Below are positions 1-9,391 of a DNA stretch of 35,825 nucleotides, in pieces (the stretch's first letter is position 1; the number at the start of each line of letters is the position of its first letter). The stretch comes from an uncultured Prevotella sp. (GTDB lineage Bacteria; Bacteroidota; Bacteroidia; Bacteroidales; Bacteroidaceae). Location of the stretch: contig CAJOLE010000034.1 in assembly GCA_905235325.1 (NCBI GenBank), forward strand, positions 1 through 35,825. The letters are read 5' to 3'. The notes beneath the pieces are model-generated. The model did not search any database. It was not told where the DNA came from and saw only the letters and a list, made by a program, of their open reading frames with translations. A program made the translations under genes and the position numbers.

Positions 1-1
1 G

Positions 2-871
2 GGCTATCGGTTTGGCGAAGGAGCCAAGACACTGGCTATTGTGGGAGCCATGCGTGGCGACGAGGTGCAGCAACAGTACATCTGTTCGCAACTGGTGAGC
101 CGACTGACGTTGATGGAACAGCGTGGTGAAATCGCTGAGGGCCATAGCCTGCTGGTCATCCCCTCCTGTAATCCGTTCTCAATGAACGTCAGCCGACGTT
201 TCTGGGCAATGGACTCGACGGACATCAACCGCATGTTTCCCGGCTACGACCAGGGGGAGACCACCCAGCGCATTGCCGCCGCCATCTTTACAGCACTATG
301 TGGCTTTGAGTATGGTCTGCAACTGGCCAGTTACTACGTGCCCGGAGACTTCATACCACACGTGCGAATGCTCAAGACAGGCTATGAGGACACACAGACT
401 GCCAGACTCTTCGGCATGAAGTATGTCACCACCTGCAAACCGCGACCGTTTGACACCACACTGCTCAACTATAACTGGCAACTCTGGGGCACCAAGGCTT
501 TCTCTGTCTATGCCGGACAGACCAGCCAGATCGACCTGAAGACCTGCAGCGAGACCATCGATGCCATCCTGCGCATGATGCAGCGGACGGGCATTGTCTG
601 TCACGGCTCTTTGGCCGCTGCCTACGAGTCCGTCGTCATCGACGAGGCTGAACTCCTCCACGTGAAAGCTCGCCACGCAGGTATCTTCTATCGGCTGGTG
701 AATGCAGGGAGCCGCGTATTCCCTGGCGAGTCACTGGCTCATATCATCGACCCCTATAACGGGCAGATACTCAACGAAGTCAAGGCGACAGCCGAAGGCA
801 TCGTATTCTTCGCCCATAACCGTCCCGTCGTCCTACAGAATGCTTTGCTATTTATGATACATACACTTTAA
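2..871 (+). CDS. Succinylglutamate desuccinylase/aspartoacylase-like (M14 family) protein, 5' end cut off by the window
   Basis: The frame is open from base 2 and ends at TAA 869-871, so the N-terminus is missing. The visible 289 residues have the AstE/AspA layout: a beta-strand leading to an RGDE tetrad (about residue 18 of the fragment), then a DINRMFPG segment that matches the DxNRxFPG signature, and a C-terminal beta-rich part with HxG- and E-rich strands. Family members are zinc-dependent amidohydrolases that release a carboxylate from an N-acyl amino acid. Here the first zinc-ligand His of the usual HGxE motif is Arg, and the DLH motif expected further on is not evident, so zinc catalysis may be altered or lost. 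The substrate cannot be assigned. A terminator follows at 921-953. Confidence 0.75.
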   Translation, partial: GYRFGEGAKTLAIVGAMRGDEVQQQYICSQLVSRLTLMEQRGEIAEGHSLLVIPSCNPFSMNVSRRFWAMDSTDINRMFPGYDQGETTQRIAAAIFTALCGFEYGLQLASYYVPGDFIPHVRMLKTGYEDTQTARLFGMKYVTTCKPRPFDTTLLNYNWQLWGTKAFSVYAGQTSQIDLKTCSETIDAILRMMQRTGIVCHGSLAAAYESVVIDEAELLHVKARHAGIFYRLVNAGSRVFPGESLAHIIDPYNGQILNEVKATAEGIVFFAHNRPVVLQNALLFMIHTL

Positions 872-920
872 TACTTCATCCACATTCCCCGACTATTCTT
901 CCGATATACGGGCTCCGAAA

Positions 921-953
921 GGCTCACTGACAGGTATCAGTGATGCCTTTTTT
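921..953 (+). terminator. Intrinsic terminator after the M14-like gene
   Basis: Bases 925-930 (CACTGA) pair with 937-942, and GGC 921-923 pairs with GCC 945-947 across a small internal loop. The hairpin is followed directly by six T (948-953). It lies 50 bases after the stop of the M14-like gene. Confidence 0.75.
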
Positions 954-1053
954 ATGCCTTTTTTATAGGGCTGACTGCGTTCGCTCGGCCAAAAAGGACG
1001 CTTTGCTTGCAAAGAATCTTCCAAAATCGTTTTGCCACGTCAGGTTTATTTCT

Positions 1054-1061
1054 TAACTTTG
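1054..1061 (+). promoter_or_regulatory. Bacteroidetes -7 promoter box (TAACTTTG) for the FemAB/GNAT-like gene
   Basis: TAACTTTG matches the TAnnTTTG consensus. It ends only 4 bases before the GTG at 1066, so the predicted transcript would begin at or next to the start codon. Confidence 0.6.
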
Positions 1062-1065
1062 CCGC

Positions 1066-2049
1066 GTGAACGAACCGTCAACCCATATTATTACTGACCA
1101 AAAGGACCTGCCACAGCTCGACAACAGCAATTTCTTCCATAGTCGGCAGCTTTTTGAGATAGCGAGGCAGACACCCCGCCAAAAGCCCTATATGGTTGTG
1201 GTTCTGTCGTCTGAAGGTAAGGTGCTGGCCCATCTGCTGGCCATCGTCCGCTATCGTACTTCGTGGTTCCCACCTTATTTATATATGCACTGCCGCCTGT
1301 TGGGCGAAGGAGTCTTCAGCTACCAGCACGAGGGCTATTCTGACAGCACGCTCTTCGGCTTTATGATCGACGCGCTGAAGAGCAAACTCAGCAATCGCGT
1401 GCTCTATATCGAAATCAGTAACCTCAGCCATAAAATGTTCGGCTACCGCGAGCTGAAAAACCGGCAGTTCTTCCCTGTACACTGGATGAGTATTCACAAC
1501 TCGCTGCACAGCCACACACCCGAAGAACGCATCTTGCAACGTTTGCAGAAGCGCATCGACAATGCTTACGCCAAAGGAGTGATAACTGACGAAGTAAAAG
1601 ATGAAGCAGACTTTCAGGCGTTTATGAAACTGCTAAAACGCCACCACTGGCTGAAGCCCAAACGCTACATCCCTGACGAAAAATTCTTCCGACAGATGAA
1701 GCAAGAGGGGCACGGTCGCCTCTACCTCACACGCTATAACGACCACATCATCGGCTGCTCTGCTACAGCCTACAGTCAGCAAAATGCCTACCTTTGGTAT
1801 ATGGCCTTCCTACGCAAGTCGTTTGCCATGCTGCATCCTGACGAGCTGACGCTGTGGCACGCCATCAAGGATGCACACGCCCGAGGCTACCGCCATATCT
1901 GTTTCCTTGATGTCGGACTGCCCTTCTCGCGCAATCCCTACCGCGAATTCATCCTGCGATTTGGTGGCAAACCTGTCAGCACCAACCGCTGGTTCCGCAT
2001 CTCCATACGCTGGGTAAATGCTCTCCTGCGGTGGATCTATCGCGCCTGA
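1066..2049 (+). CDS. FemAB/GNAT-like acyltransferase family protein
   Basis: The 327-residue product has no signal peptide. It reads as a two-lobed GNAT/FemAB-type protein: an N-terminal strand-rich lobe (residues about 20-100, with FFHS and PYMVVV), a helical linker with a KRIDNAYAKG segment, and a C-terminal lobe (about 190-327) containing IIGCSATAY and CFLDVGLPFSRNPYREF. FemAB relatives transfer aminoacyl or acyl groups to cell-wall or surface substrates; the acceptor here is unknown. The start is taken as GTG 1066 because the conserved N-terminal lobe begins before the first internal ATG (residue 43) and no in-frame ATG lies upstream. The stop codon directly abuts the stop of the converging transporter gene. 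Confidence 0.7.
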   Translation: MNEPSTHIITDQKDLPQLDNSNFFHSRQLFEIARQTPRQKPYMVVVLSSEGKVLAHLLAIVRYRTSWFPPYLYMHCRLLGEGVFSYQHEGYSDSTLFGFMIDALKSKLSNRVLYIEISNLSHKMFGYRELKNRQFFPVHWMSIHNSLHSHTPEERILQRLQKRIDNAYAKGVITDEVKDEADFQAFMKLLKRHHWLKPKRYIPDEKFFRQMKQEGHGRLYLTRYNDHIIGCSATAYSQQNAYLWYMAFLRKSFAMLHPDELTLWHAIKDAHARGYRHICFLDVGLPFSRNPYREFILRFGGKPVSTNRWFRISIRWVNALLRWIYRA

Positions 2050-3495
2050 TTACTCCCAGCACTCCAGTTCATCAGCTATTTCCGGCATCTGGTGGCGGTG
2101 GAACTGAGGGTCACGCATACCCTGACGCTTCTGCCGTCGGTAGTCGTCGAGCAAGTAGAATGCATACTTGCCAAGAGCAATGATTGCCACGAGATTGCAG
2201 GCAGTGAGCAGTGCCATACATAGGTCAACCATATTCCAAGCCATGTCAAGAGTCACAAGAGCGCCCACCATCACCATAACACCACCCGACATGACACGGT
2301 AGGCTGTCATCACGCTACGGCTCTTTGTTATGAAGCGGATGTTGGCCTCGCCGTAATAATAGTTGGCAATAATGCTGGAGAAGGCAAAGAGGAAGATGGC
2401 AACGGCAACAAAAACTGGACCAGAAGCCCCAATCTCTGATTGAAGAGCGGCTTGTGTCAGGTTGATACCGTTGAGTTCTGGCAACTGATACAGGCCGCTG
2501 ATGAGGATAATGAAGGCCGTACAGGAGCAGACAAGCAGTGTATCGGTAAAAACACCAAGCGCCTGGATGAGTCCCTGCTTCACGGGATGAGTGACATCGG
2601 CCGTAGAGGCAGCATTAGGTGCACTACCCTCACCTGCCTCGTTCGAGAAGAGTCCGCGTTTCACGCCGTTCATCATTGCGGCTCCTATACCGCCACCGAC
2701 AACCTGTGAGAAACCAAAAGCATCCTCGACAATGACCTTCATGACGTGAGGCACGACGGTAATGTTGGCGACGACGATGTAGGCAGCAAGGAAGAAATAG
2801 CCGACAGCCATCAGTGGGACAAGAACGGAACTGACGCCGGCCACGCGACGGATACCGCCAAATACGACGAACAGCGCCAATACGGTAATGACCACACCAA
2901 CGGCAACAGGCGACCAGCCGAAAGCCTGACTTATAGCGCCGCAGATCGTGTTGGCCTGCATCGTGTTGTTAGCCAGTCCGAAGGTTGCTGTAATAAGAAT
3001 AGCAAAGAGAACAGACATCCATCGCCCGCTGTTTTGCATGGGTTTCCACGAGCAGTAGCGCATACCCTTGCTGATGTAGTAAGCCGGACCGCCAATGAAA
3101 TAGTCGCCGTCGTGCTGCTTGAATAGCTGTCCCAATGTAGACTCCACGAAGGCGGTAGCGGCACCGAACAGCGCCATTACCCACATCCAGAAGACGGCAC
3201 CGGGACCGCCGACGGCTATGGCCGTTGCGACACCAGCTAAATTGCCTGTACCCACGCGCGAGGCAACAGAGACTGCAAACGCCTGAAACGAGGATATGTG
3301 CTTCTTATTGGCAGACTGCTTGCTGCCAGTAACCGCCGAAACGGAAACATCAGTGAGCAGACGGACCATCTCGCCAAGCATACGAAACTGCACAAAGCGC
3401 AAGCGCCACGTGAACCAGATGCCGCAGCAGACAAGAACAATCATGATGATGTACGTCCAAAGTACATCGTTAATTTGTGTGATGATTTCGTTCAT
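2050..3495 (-). CDS. Sodium:alanine symporter family (AGCS) transporter
   Basis: The 481-residue protein is strongly hydrophobic, with about ten membrane spans, and has the AGCS hallmarks: an N-terminal span followed by the cytosolic LRFVQFR stretch, a GVATAIAVGGPGAVFWMW segment around residue 90-110, and GLFSNEAGEGSAPNAA near residue 280. AGCS carriers import alanine, glycine or D-alanine with Na+ across the inner membrane. It is the last gene of the minus-strand unit: its ATG overlaps the stop of the AlkD-like gene by 4 bases (ATGA), so it is probably translationally coupled. Amino-acid uptake next to dipeptidyl peptidase III fits a peptide-use operon, which is an inference. Confidence 0.9.
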   Translation of the reverse strand: MNEIITQINDVLWTYIIMIVLVCCGIWFTWRLRFVQFRMLGEMVRLLTDVSVSAVTGSKQSANKKHISSFQAFAVSVASRVGTGNLAGVATAIAVGGPGAVFWMWVMALFGAATAFVESTLGQLFKQHDGDYFIGGPAYYISKGMRYCSWKPMQNSGRWMSVLFAILITATFGLANNTMQANTICGAISQAFGWSPVAVGVVITVLALFVVFGGIRRVAGVSSVLVPLMAVGYFFLAAYIVVANITVVPHVMKVIVEDAFGFSQVVGGGIGAAMMNGVKRGLFSNEAGEGSAPNAASTADVTHPVKQGLIQALGVFTDTLLVCSCTAFIILISGLYQLPELNGINLTQAALQSEIGASGPVFVAVAIFLFAFSSIIANYYYGEANIRFITKSRSVMTAYRVMSGGVMVMVGALVTLDMAWNMVDLCMALLTACNLVAIIALGKYAFYLLDDYRRQKRQGMRDPQFHRHQMPEIADELECWE

Positions 3496-4085
3496 AGACG
3501 ACGCAATATGTTTTCCGCCAGACGCTGATAGACCAGACCGAGGTCAGCAAAGCGGTTGAGACTATTGAGGGCAGCCTTGCGGACTATCAAGTCTTTAGAC
3601 TGAAGTGCAACTTGAGCCTGGTCAAGAAATTCGTTGATGCCACGTTCGTTAGGCTCTTGTCCGTTCATAAAGAGCCGACTGAGGACGTGGAAGCCGCAAA
3701 GCTGGTAGAGTTCTTTGTCAGAGGCCATCCATTCGTATGCTTTCATCGGGGCATAGGGCAAATACTGGTAAAGGTTCATTGCAGCCTGTTCAGCTATCTC
3801 GACAGTCTCAGTCTGTTCCATCCAGATGTCGACAACCTCGGGCAATATCACGTCAGGCGGCATAATCATCGTTGCAAGGATTTTACACTCGCGTACATTC
3901 TCTTTCCAAAGTGCTATGGCCAAGTCATAGTTCTTGCCTATTTCATCGGCCTTTTCGCGCAGCCTGGGCAAAGTAACGCCCCAGTTGAGGTGGTAGTCAA
4001 CGCCCTTATCGCGCATTGACTGAGCCACAGAGCCATCCATCATCAGTCGGAACGACTGTTTGATTTCCTTGATTACCTCATTCAT
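3492..4085 (-). CDS. DNA alkylation repair (AlkD-like) HEAT-repeat family protein
   Basis: The 197-residue soluble protein is all-helical in character. An N-terminal stretch (GVTLPRLREKADEIGKNYDLAIALW) is followed by ENVRECKILATMI, which resembles the GVxxPxLRxIA and LWxSxxxExRxLA patterns of the AlkD/AlkC HEAT-like family. Family members excise 3- or 7-alkylpurines, but many Bacteroidetes homologues are uncharacterised and may not be glycosylases. The catalytic Trp/Asp set of AlkD could not be placed with confidence. It is coupled on both sides by 4-base ATGA overlaps with the M49 peptidase gene upstream and the symporter gene downstream, so a role outside DNA repair is possible. Confidence 0.7.
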   Translation of the reverse strand: MNEVIKEIKQSFRLMMDGSVAQSMRDKGVDYHLNWGVTLPRLREKADEIGKNYDLAIALWKENVRECKILATMIMPPDVILPEVVDIWMEQTETVEIAEQAAMNLYQYLPYAPMKAYEWMASDKELYQLCGFHVLSRLFMNGQEPNERGINEFLDQAQVALQSKDLIVRKAALNSLNRFADLGLVYQRLAENILRRL

Positions 4086-6028
4086 ATTAGCGTAGCGTAC
4101 TCAGAACTGTAGCGCAGCATTTGGTGTGCATACGACTCAGCGTAGTTTAGTTGTATGTCTGCAATCTGGCCGTCTGGACCCAGAACGGGCAGCATCTGCG
4201 GATTGATGAAGCCCTTGTAGGGGGCAAGGTTCAGGTGCTTGTAACGTTCCAAGACCTCCGCATGAAGGTCGGCATCGACTCTGACGGCAAAATGCTCCAC
4301 CAAGTCACGCGCAGCCTCGAAATCACCTTCGCTCTTGATGCGCTGCACCTCAGCCAGCAGCTTCGCGAAAAGTTTTCGTAATTCTTCGTAATCGGTTATC
4401 TGTAAGTAGGTTTTAGAGTTTCGCTTAACAAGCGAAACCACCGAACTTTGGGCGGCACACCAATGAGCTATCAATGCGCGGTTGCGCATGTGGGCTTCTT
4501 CTATTTGATTGCCAGGGGTGATGCGGATAAGCTGCGTCATCAGGCCGTTCATCATGTAGGTGTAGTACTGCGACTTGTAAGCCTCACCGTCAGGAACCAA
4601 GCCCAACTCGACAAGTTTGGGATCGGCAATATAGTAGAGTCCGAAGAGGTCGGCACGGGCTTCCTCGATGGTATTACCGTAGGCTTTCAGCGCATCTGGG
4701 TCAACCCCAGGCAGCAACTGCCCGCTCCCATGTCCCAGGCACTCATGGAGGTCGGTATGCAAGTCGTCGCACACGTCGCCATATTTCTCTATGAGTGCCA
4801 GCGTCTCGGCATCAATGACAAACTCCTCCTTGAATCCACTACCGTGGGCAGCCTTGTTGTAGGCATCAGTAATGTTCGATATAGTGATGCTCTTCGAGCC
4901 GTACTGGGCACGAATCCAGTCGGCATTGGGCAGATTGATGCCTATGGCCGTTGAAGGGTACTCTTCACCTCCCAGCATAGCTGCACAGATGACATTGGCC
5001 GAAACACCCTTTACAACAGGCTTGCGGAAGCGCGGGTCAACGGGGGAATGGTCCTCGAACCACTGCGCGTTCTTGGCTATAGTACGGGTGCGGTGAGTAG
5101 CCTCCTCGTCAATGTACTCAACAAGAGACTCCCACGAACCTTTCAGCCCCAATGGGTCGCCGTAAACCTCAATAAAGCCGTTAATAAAGTCTACCCTACC
5201 CTCCAGACATTGGAGCCACTCGATGCTATATTCATCGAACAGACGCAGGTCGCCCGTCTCGTAATACGCAATCAGCTTCCCGATAACGGATCGCTGGCCG
5301 TCGTTCTCGGCCACTTCAGCAGCCTTGCGCAGCCAATAGATGATATGGCGTATGGCATTTCCATAGTGCCCGCTGGCACACCACACATCCTCAACGAGCA
5401 CGCCGCCACGCTTCACAAGCGTGGAGTTCAGGCCGTAAGACGGTGGCTGCTGATTGTTTGTATCTTTCTTACAATTGTAATAGTCTTCGGCTTCGGCCTG
5501 AGTCACACCGTCGTAGAAGTTACAGGCTGAAGTAAGAAGCAGGTCTTCGCCGTCGGCCTTGTTCACACGCTTGGGCAATACCTGCGGATCGAAGATAACA
5601 GGAAACAGATCGTCGCACAGATCGTCCACGCTTTGTCCTTCGTTCAGCGGCAGGCGGCAGGCTTCCACTTGATGGAGCACCTGACGCAGATAATCCTCGC
5701 TAAAGCCTGGTGCAAACTTTTCACAGCCATAGTGATGGTAGATGCCGTTTGAGAACCAGACGCGCTTCAGGTAAAGCTCAAGGGCACGGAAGTCGTCAGT
5801 CTCATGGTCAACACGCAAGTCGGTATAGACCACCTCCAGCATCTTGCGTATACGGAGGTTATAACGCCCATACTGGTCGAACGTTATATCGCGCCCGAAC
5901 AAAGCAGCCTTCGATAAATAATAAACAAGAGTCTTCTGCTGTAATGATAGTTGTTCAAATCCCGTCAGCCGGTAACGAAGCATTTGCAAATCAGCGAAAC
6001 GCTCGTCTGTATAACAGAAATCATTCAT
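4082..6028 (-). CDS. Dipeptidyl peptidase III (M49 zinc metallopeptidase)
   Basis: The 648-residue protein carries the M49 signature HECLGH (residues 428-433), giving two zinc-ligand His and the catalytic Glu429. EEARAD (455-460) supplies the third zinc-ligand Glu. The enzyme removes dipeptides from the N-terminus of oligopeptides. Unlike some Bacteroides homologues there is no signal peptide or lipobox at the N-terminus, so it should act in the cytosol. The ATG is 8 bases after the stop of the AraC-type regulator gene and its own stop overlaps the AlkD-like gene by 4 bases. The setting, a regulator plus a peptidase plus an amino-acid symporter, suggests peptide catabolism. Confidence 0.93.
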   Translation of the reverse strand: MNDFCYTDERFADLQMLRYRLTGFEQLSLQQKTLVYYLSKAALFGRDITFDQYGRYNLRIRKMLEVVYTDLRVDHETDDFRALELYLKRVWFSNGIYHHYGCEKFAPGFSEDYLRQVLHQVEACRLPLNEGQSVDDLCDDLFPVIFDPQVLPKRVNKADGEDLLLTSACNFYDGVTQAEAEDYYNCKKDTNNQQPPSYGLNSTLVKRGGVLVEDVWCASGHYGNAIRHIIYWLRKAAEVAENDGQRSVIGKLIAYYETGDLRLFDEYSIEWLQCLEGRVDFINGFIEVYGDPLGLKGSWESLVEYIDEEATHRTRTIAKNAQWFEDHSPVDPRFRKPVVKGVSANVICAAMLGGEEYPSTAIGINLPNADWIRAQYGSKSITISNITDAYNKAAHGSGFKEEFVIDAETLALIEKYGDVCDDLHTDLHECLGHGSGQLLPGVDPDALKAYGNTIEEARADLFGLYYIADPKLVELGLVPDGEAYKSQYYTYMMNGLMTQLIRITPGNQIEEAHMRNRALIAHWCAAQSSVVSLVKRNSKTYLQITDYEELRKLFAKLLAEVQRIKSEGDFEAARDLVEHFAVRVDADLHAEVLERYKHLNLAPYKGFINPQMLPVLGPDGQIADIQLNYAESYAHQMLRYSSEYATLI

Positions 6029-6036
6029 CCAGGGGT

Positions 6037-6486
6037 TTACTTCTTAGGTTTTTTAGCCGCTTGCGACGGGTGCTGCTGCAAATGCTTAAGGCGGTAGTCG
6101 CGCGGGGTCATATTCATAATTTTATAAAACGACGCATAGAACGACTGTCGATTGGCAAAGCCAACCATATCGCTCACCTCCTCCATGCGCAGGTCCTGAT
6201 AGCGCTTGTCGACCAGGATAGACATTGCCTCCTCGATGCGATACTTGTTGACGAACGAAGCGTAGTTCATGTGGAAACGTACATTGACGACTGCCGACAC
6301 GTAACGGGTGTTCGTTCCCAAGTCCTCAGCCAGTTTCTTGGCCGAATAGTCCTTGTCCTTGTACTTTTTCTTCATGACGATAATGTTAAGGATTTTCTCC
6401 TTCATCTCGTCCATCAGCTTTGGACTCACCATACTTCTGTATTGAGCCTCTTTCTCCTTCTTTTCAGTAATATTATACTTTGCCAT
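6037..6486 (-). CDS. AraC-type helix-turn-helix transcriptional regulator (DNA-binding domain only)
   Basis: The 149-residue product is a short N-terminal region plus an AraC/XylS DNA-binding domain. The first HTH is near YSAKKLAEDLGTNTRYVSAVV, and the second is in the segment MEEVSDMVGFANRQSFYASFYKIMNMTPRDYR, which is the classic AraC C-terminal signature. There is no ligand-binding domain, so it either responds through a partner or acts constitutively. The frame extends upstream to 6543, but a -7 box (TATATTTG, minus strand 6531-6524) lies inside that extension. The start is therefore placed at ATG 6486, giving a leader of about 30 nt. It heads the operon with the M49 peptidase. Confidence 0.85.
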   Translation of the reverse strand: MAKYNITEKKEKEAQYRSMVSPKLMDEMKEKILNIIVMKKKYKDKDYSAKKLAEDLGTNTRYVSAVVNVRFHMNYASFVNKYRIEEAMSILVDKRYQDLRMEEVSDMVGFANRQSFYASFYKIMNMTPRDYRLKHLQQHPSQAAKKPKK

Positions 6487-6523
6487 ACCTCCCAAAAGAA
6501 CAATAAGTTTCTTCTGTCGAGTG

Positions 6524-6531
6524 CAAATATA
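6524..6531 (-). promoter_or_regulatory. -7 promoter box (TATATTTG) for the AraC/DPP III operon
   Basis: On the minus strand TATATTTG matches TAnnTTTG, about 38 bases upstream of the chosen ATG at 6486. It is divergent from the recQ promoter. Confidence 0.7.
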
Positions 6532-6584
6532 AGGATTTTTCAAATAATTTCCAAATAAAATTCCTTTTTTTTACAAATAAGTTG

Positions 6585-6592
6585 TATTTTTG
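6585..6592 (+). promoter_or_regulatory. -7 promoter box (TATTTTTG) for recQ
   Basis: TATTTTTG lies 20 bases before the recQ ATG in an AT-rich divergent region shared with the AraC promoter. Confidence 0.6.
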
Positions 6593-6612
6593 TGCCGAAT
6601 TAGAGAAAAAGC

Positions 6613-8439
6613 ATGGAAATATTAGCACTTTTGAAGAACTTTTTTGGATATTCTTCGTTCCGTCCGAACCAGGAGGAGATTATCCGAAATGTCATGTCGG
6701 GACACGACTCTCTGGTCTTAATGCCAACAGGTGGCGGCAAGAGCATCTGCTACCAGATTCCAGCCTTGGCAATGGAAGGAACGGCCGTCGTCGTGTCGCC
6801 ACTCATCAGTCTGATGAAGGATCAGGTGGAGACATTGAAGTCGAACGGCATTGAGGCAGCTGCGCTGAACAGTGACAATTCTGCTGATGCCGATACCATC
6901 ATCCGCCGAAAGTGCATGTCGGGCGATATGAAGCTACTCTATATTTCGCCCGAAAAGCTGCTGACGGAAATCCCCTACCTGCTGAGCCGCATGCACATCT
7001 CTATGTTTGCCATCGACGAAGCCCACTGTATCAGCCACTGGGGACACGACTTCCGCCCAGAATACACACAGTTAGGGCAATTGAGGGAGCAGTTTCCCAC
7101 CGTTCCGATGATGGCACTCACGGCAACCGCTGACAGGATAACCCGCCACGACATCATCGAGCAGTTAAAGCTGAGAGATGCCCGTGAGTTTATTTCAAGT
7201 TTTGACCGCCCAAACCTGAGTCTCACCGTCAAGCGCGGTTTCCGTGATGCAGAGAAAACGAACTACATCCTGAACTTCATCAAGGCCCGTCCCTACGATG
7301 CGGGTATCATCTACTGCCTGAGCCGAAAGACGACTGAAAAGGTGGCAAGCACACTGAGGAGCAAGGGCATCAACGCCCTCCCCTACCACGCGGGCCTGAC
7401 CAACCAGGAGCGCAACGAGACACAAGAGAAGTTCAAGAACGACGACTTGCTGGTTGTCTGCGCCACTATCGCCTTCGGTATGGGCATTGACAAGAGCAAC
7501 GTCCGCTGGGTCATCCATTTCAACATGCCCAAGAGCATCGAGAGTTTCTATCAGGAGATTGGGCGTGCAGGACGCGATGGCGCACCTGCCGACACCGTGC
7601 TGTTCTATTCCATCGCCGACATCATCCAGCTCACGGAGTTTGCCAAGGCCAGCGGTCAGCAGGATGTCAACATGGATAAGCTGAAGCGCATGAGGGAGTA
7701 TGCCGAGTCGGGCATCTGCCGCCGCCGCATCCTGCTGAGCTACTTCAACGAACAGACCGACCACGACTGCGGCAACTGCGACGTATGCCAGAATCCGCCG
7801 CAAAGGTTCGACGGCACGAAATACATCCAGATGGCGCTCAGTGCCATGAAGCGTACAGAGGAGCAGGCACGCCTGACGACCATCACCGAGATACTGAAGG
7901 GCATGAACTCTTCGACCGTCGTCAAGAAGGGCTACAACCAGCTGAAGACCTTCGGCGTAGGGCACGACCTGAGTGTTCAGGACTGGAACGACTATCTGCT
8001 ACAGATGATGCAGATGGGATTCTTCGAGATTGTCTACAACGAAGGGCGCCGCGCGGTTGTCACGCCGTCGGGCGAGGACGTGCTCTATGGCCGCAAAAGG
8101 GCCGACCTGTGCGTCATCGACCGAAGCATCAAGGAGGAGCCTCGCCGCCGCCGCCAGCGCTTGACGTTAGAGATTCCCGCCATCACCATTCCGGGAATGC
8201 CCCAGACGACAGGCATCGAAGACCCGAAGCTGTTCGACGCCCTGCGTACACTGCGCCGCCAATGTGCCGAGGAAGAGGGGTTCCCGCCCTACATCGTGTT
8301 CAGCGACAAGGTGCTCCACGCCTTAGCCACCCAGAAGCCTGTCAGCATCGAGCAGTTTGGCTATATTCCTGGCGTCGGCGACCATAAACGCCAGAAATAC
8401 GGCCCACGCTTCGTGGCCCTGATTAAGAAATTTGTCTGA
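6613..8439 (+). CDS. recQ: ATP-dependent DNA helicase RecQ
   Basis: The 608-residue protein shows all RecQ parts in order: helicase motif I MPTGGGKS (37-44), DEAH (135-138), motif VI QEIGRAGRDG (about 314-323), the RQC zinc-binding cysteines C369, C386, C389 and C392, a winged-helix region, and a C-terminal HRDC-like domain (about 530-605). RecQ unwinds DNA 3' to 5' in recombination repair and replication-fork restart. The length is normal for bacterial RecQ. The ATG at 6613 is 20 bases after a -7 box, and the N-terminal FGYSSFRPNQ motif (motif 0) confirms the start. It stands alone, followed by the purU promoter. Confidence 0.97.
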   Translation: MEILALLKNFFGYSSFRPNQEEIIRNVMSGHDSLVLMPTGGGKSICYQIPALAMEGTAVVVSPLISLMKDQVETLKSNGIEAAALNSDNSADADTIIRRKCMSGDMKLLYISPEKLLTEIPYLLSRMHISMFAIDEAHCISHWGHDFRPEYTQLGQLREQFPTVPMMALTATADRITRHDIIEQLKLRDAREFISSFDRPNLSLTVKRGFRDAEKTNYILNFIKARPYDAGIIYCLSRKTTEKVASTLRSKGINALPYHAGLTNQERNETQEKFKNDDLLVVCATIAFGMGIDKSNVRWVIHFNMPKSIESFYQEIGRAGRDGAPADTVLFYSIADIIQLTEFAKASGQQDVNMDKLKRMREYAESGICRRRILLSYFNEQTDHDCGNCDVCQNPPQRFDGTKYIQMALSAMKRTEEQARLTTITEILKGMNSSTVVKKGYNQLKTFGVGHDLSVQDWNDYLLQMMQMGFFEIVYNEGRRAVVTPSGEDVLYGRKRADLCVIDRSIKEEPRRRRQRLTLEIPAITIPGMPQTTGIEDPKLFDALRTLRRQCAEEEGFPPYIVFSDKVLHALATQKPVSIEQFGYIPGVGDHKRQKYGPRFVALIKKFV

Positions 8440-8487
8440 CAAAAGCAAAAAACACCTATTTCTTACGCGCGAATCATTTTTTTTTCG

Positions 8488-8495
8488 TACCTTTG
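8488..8495 (+). promoter_or_regulatory. -7 promoter box (TACCTTTG) for the purU-his-lys run
   Basis: TACCTTTG precedes purU ATG 8528 by 32 bases, and I see no comparable promoter before the repeat array ahead of lysC. It may drive the whole purU-hisHAFIE-ftsE unit. Confidence 0.7.
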
Positions 8496-8527
8496 CACGA
8501 TTAAAAGCAAAAAGGAAAGAAAGACAA

Positions 8528-9391
<864 letters not shown>

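Noticed and set aside
969..1020. Possible repeat or small RNA in the GC-rich stretch after the first terminator
   Set aside because: A CTTTG/CAAAG mini-hairpin and a TTCGCTCGG string are present, but no second copy in the window and no promoter context were found.
7195..7965. Antisense open frame inside recQ
   Set aside because: Shadow frame opposite the helicase core, with no initiation context or family likeness.
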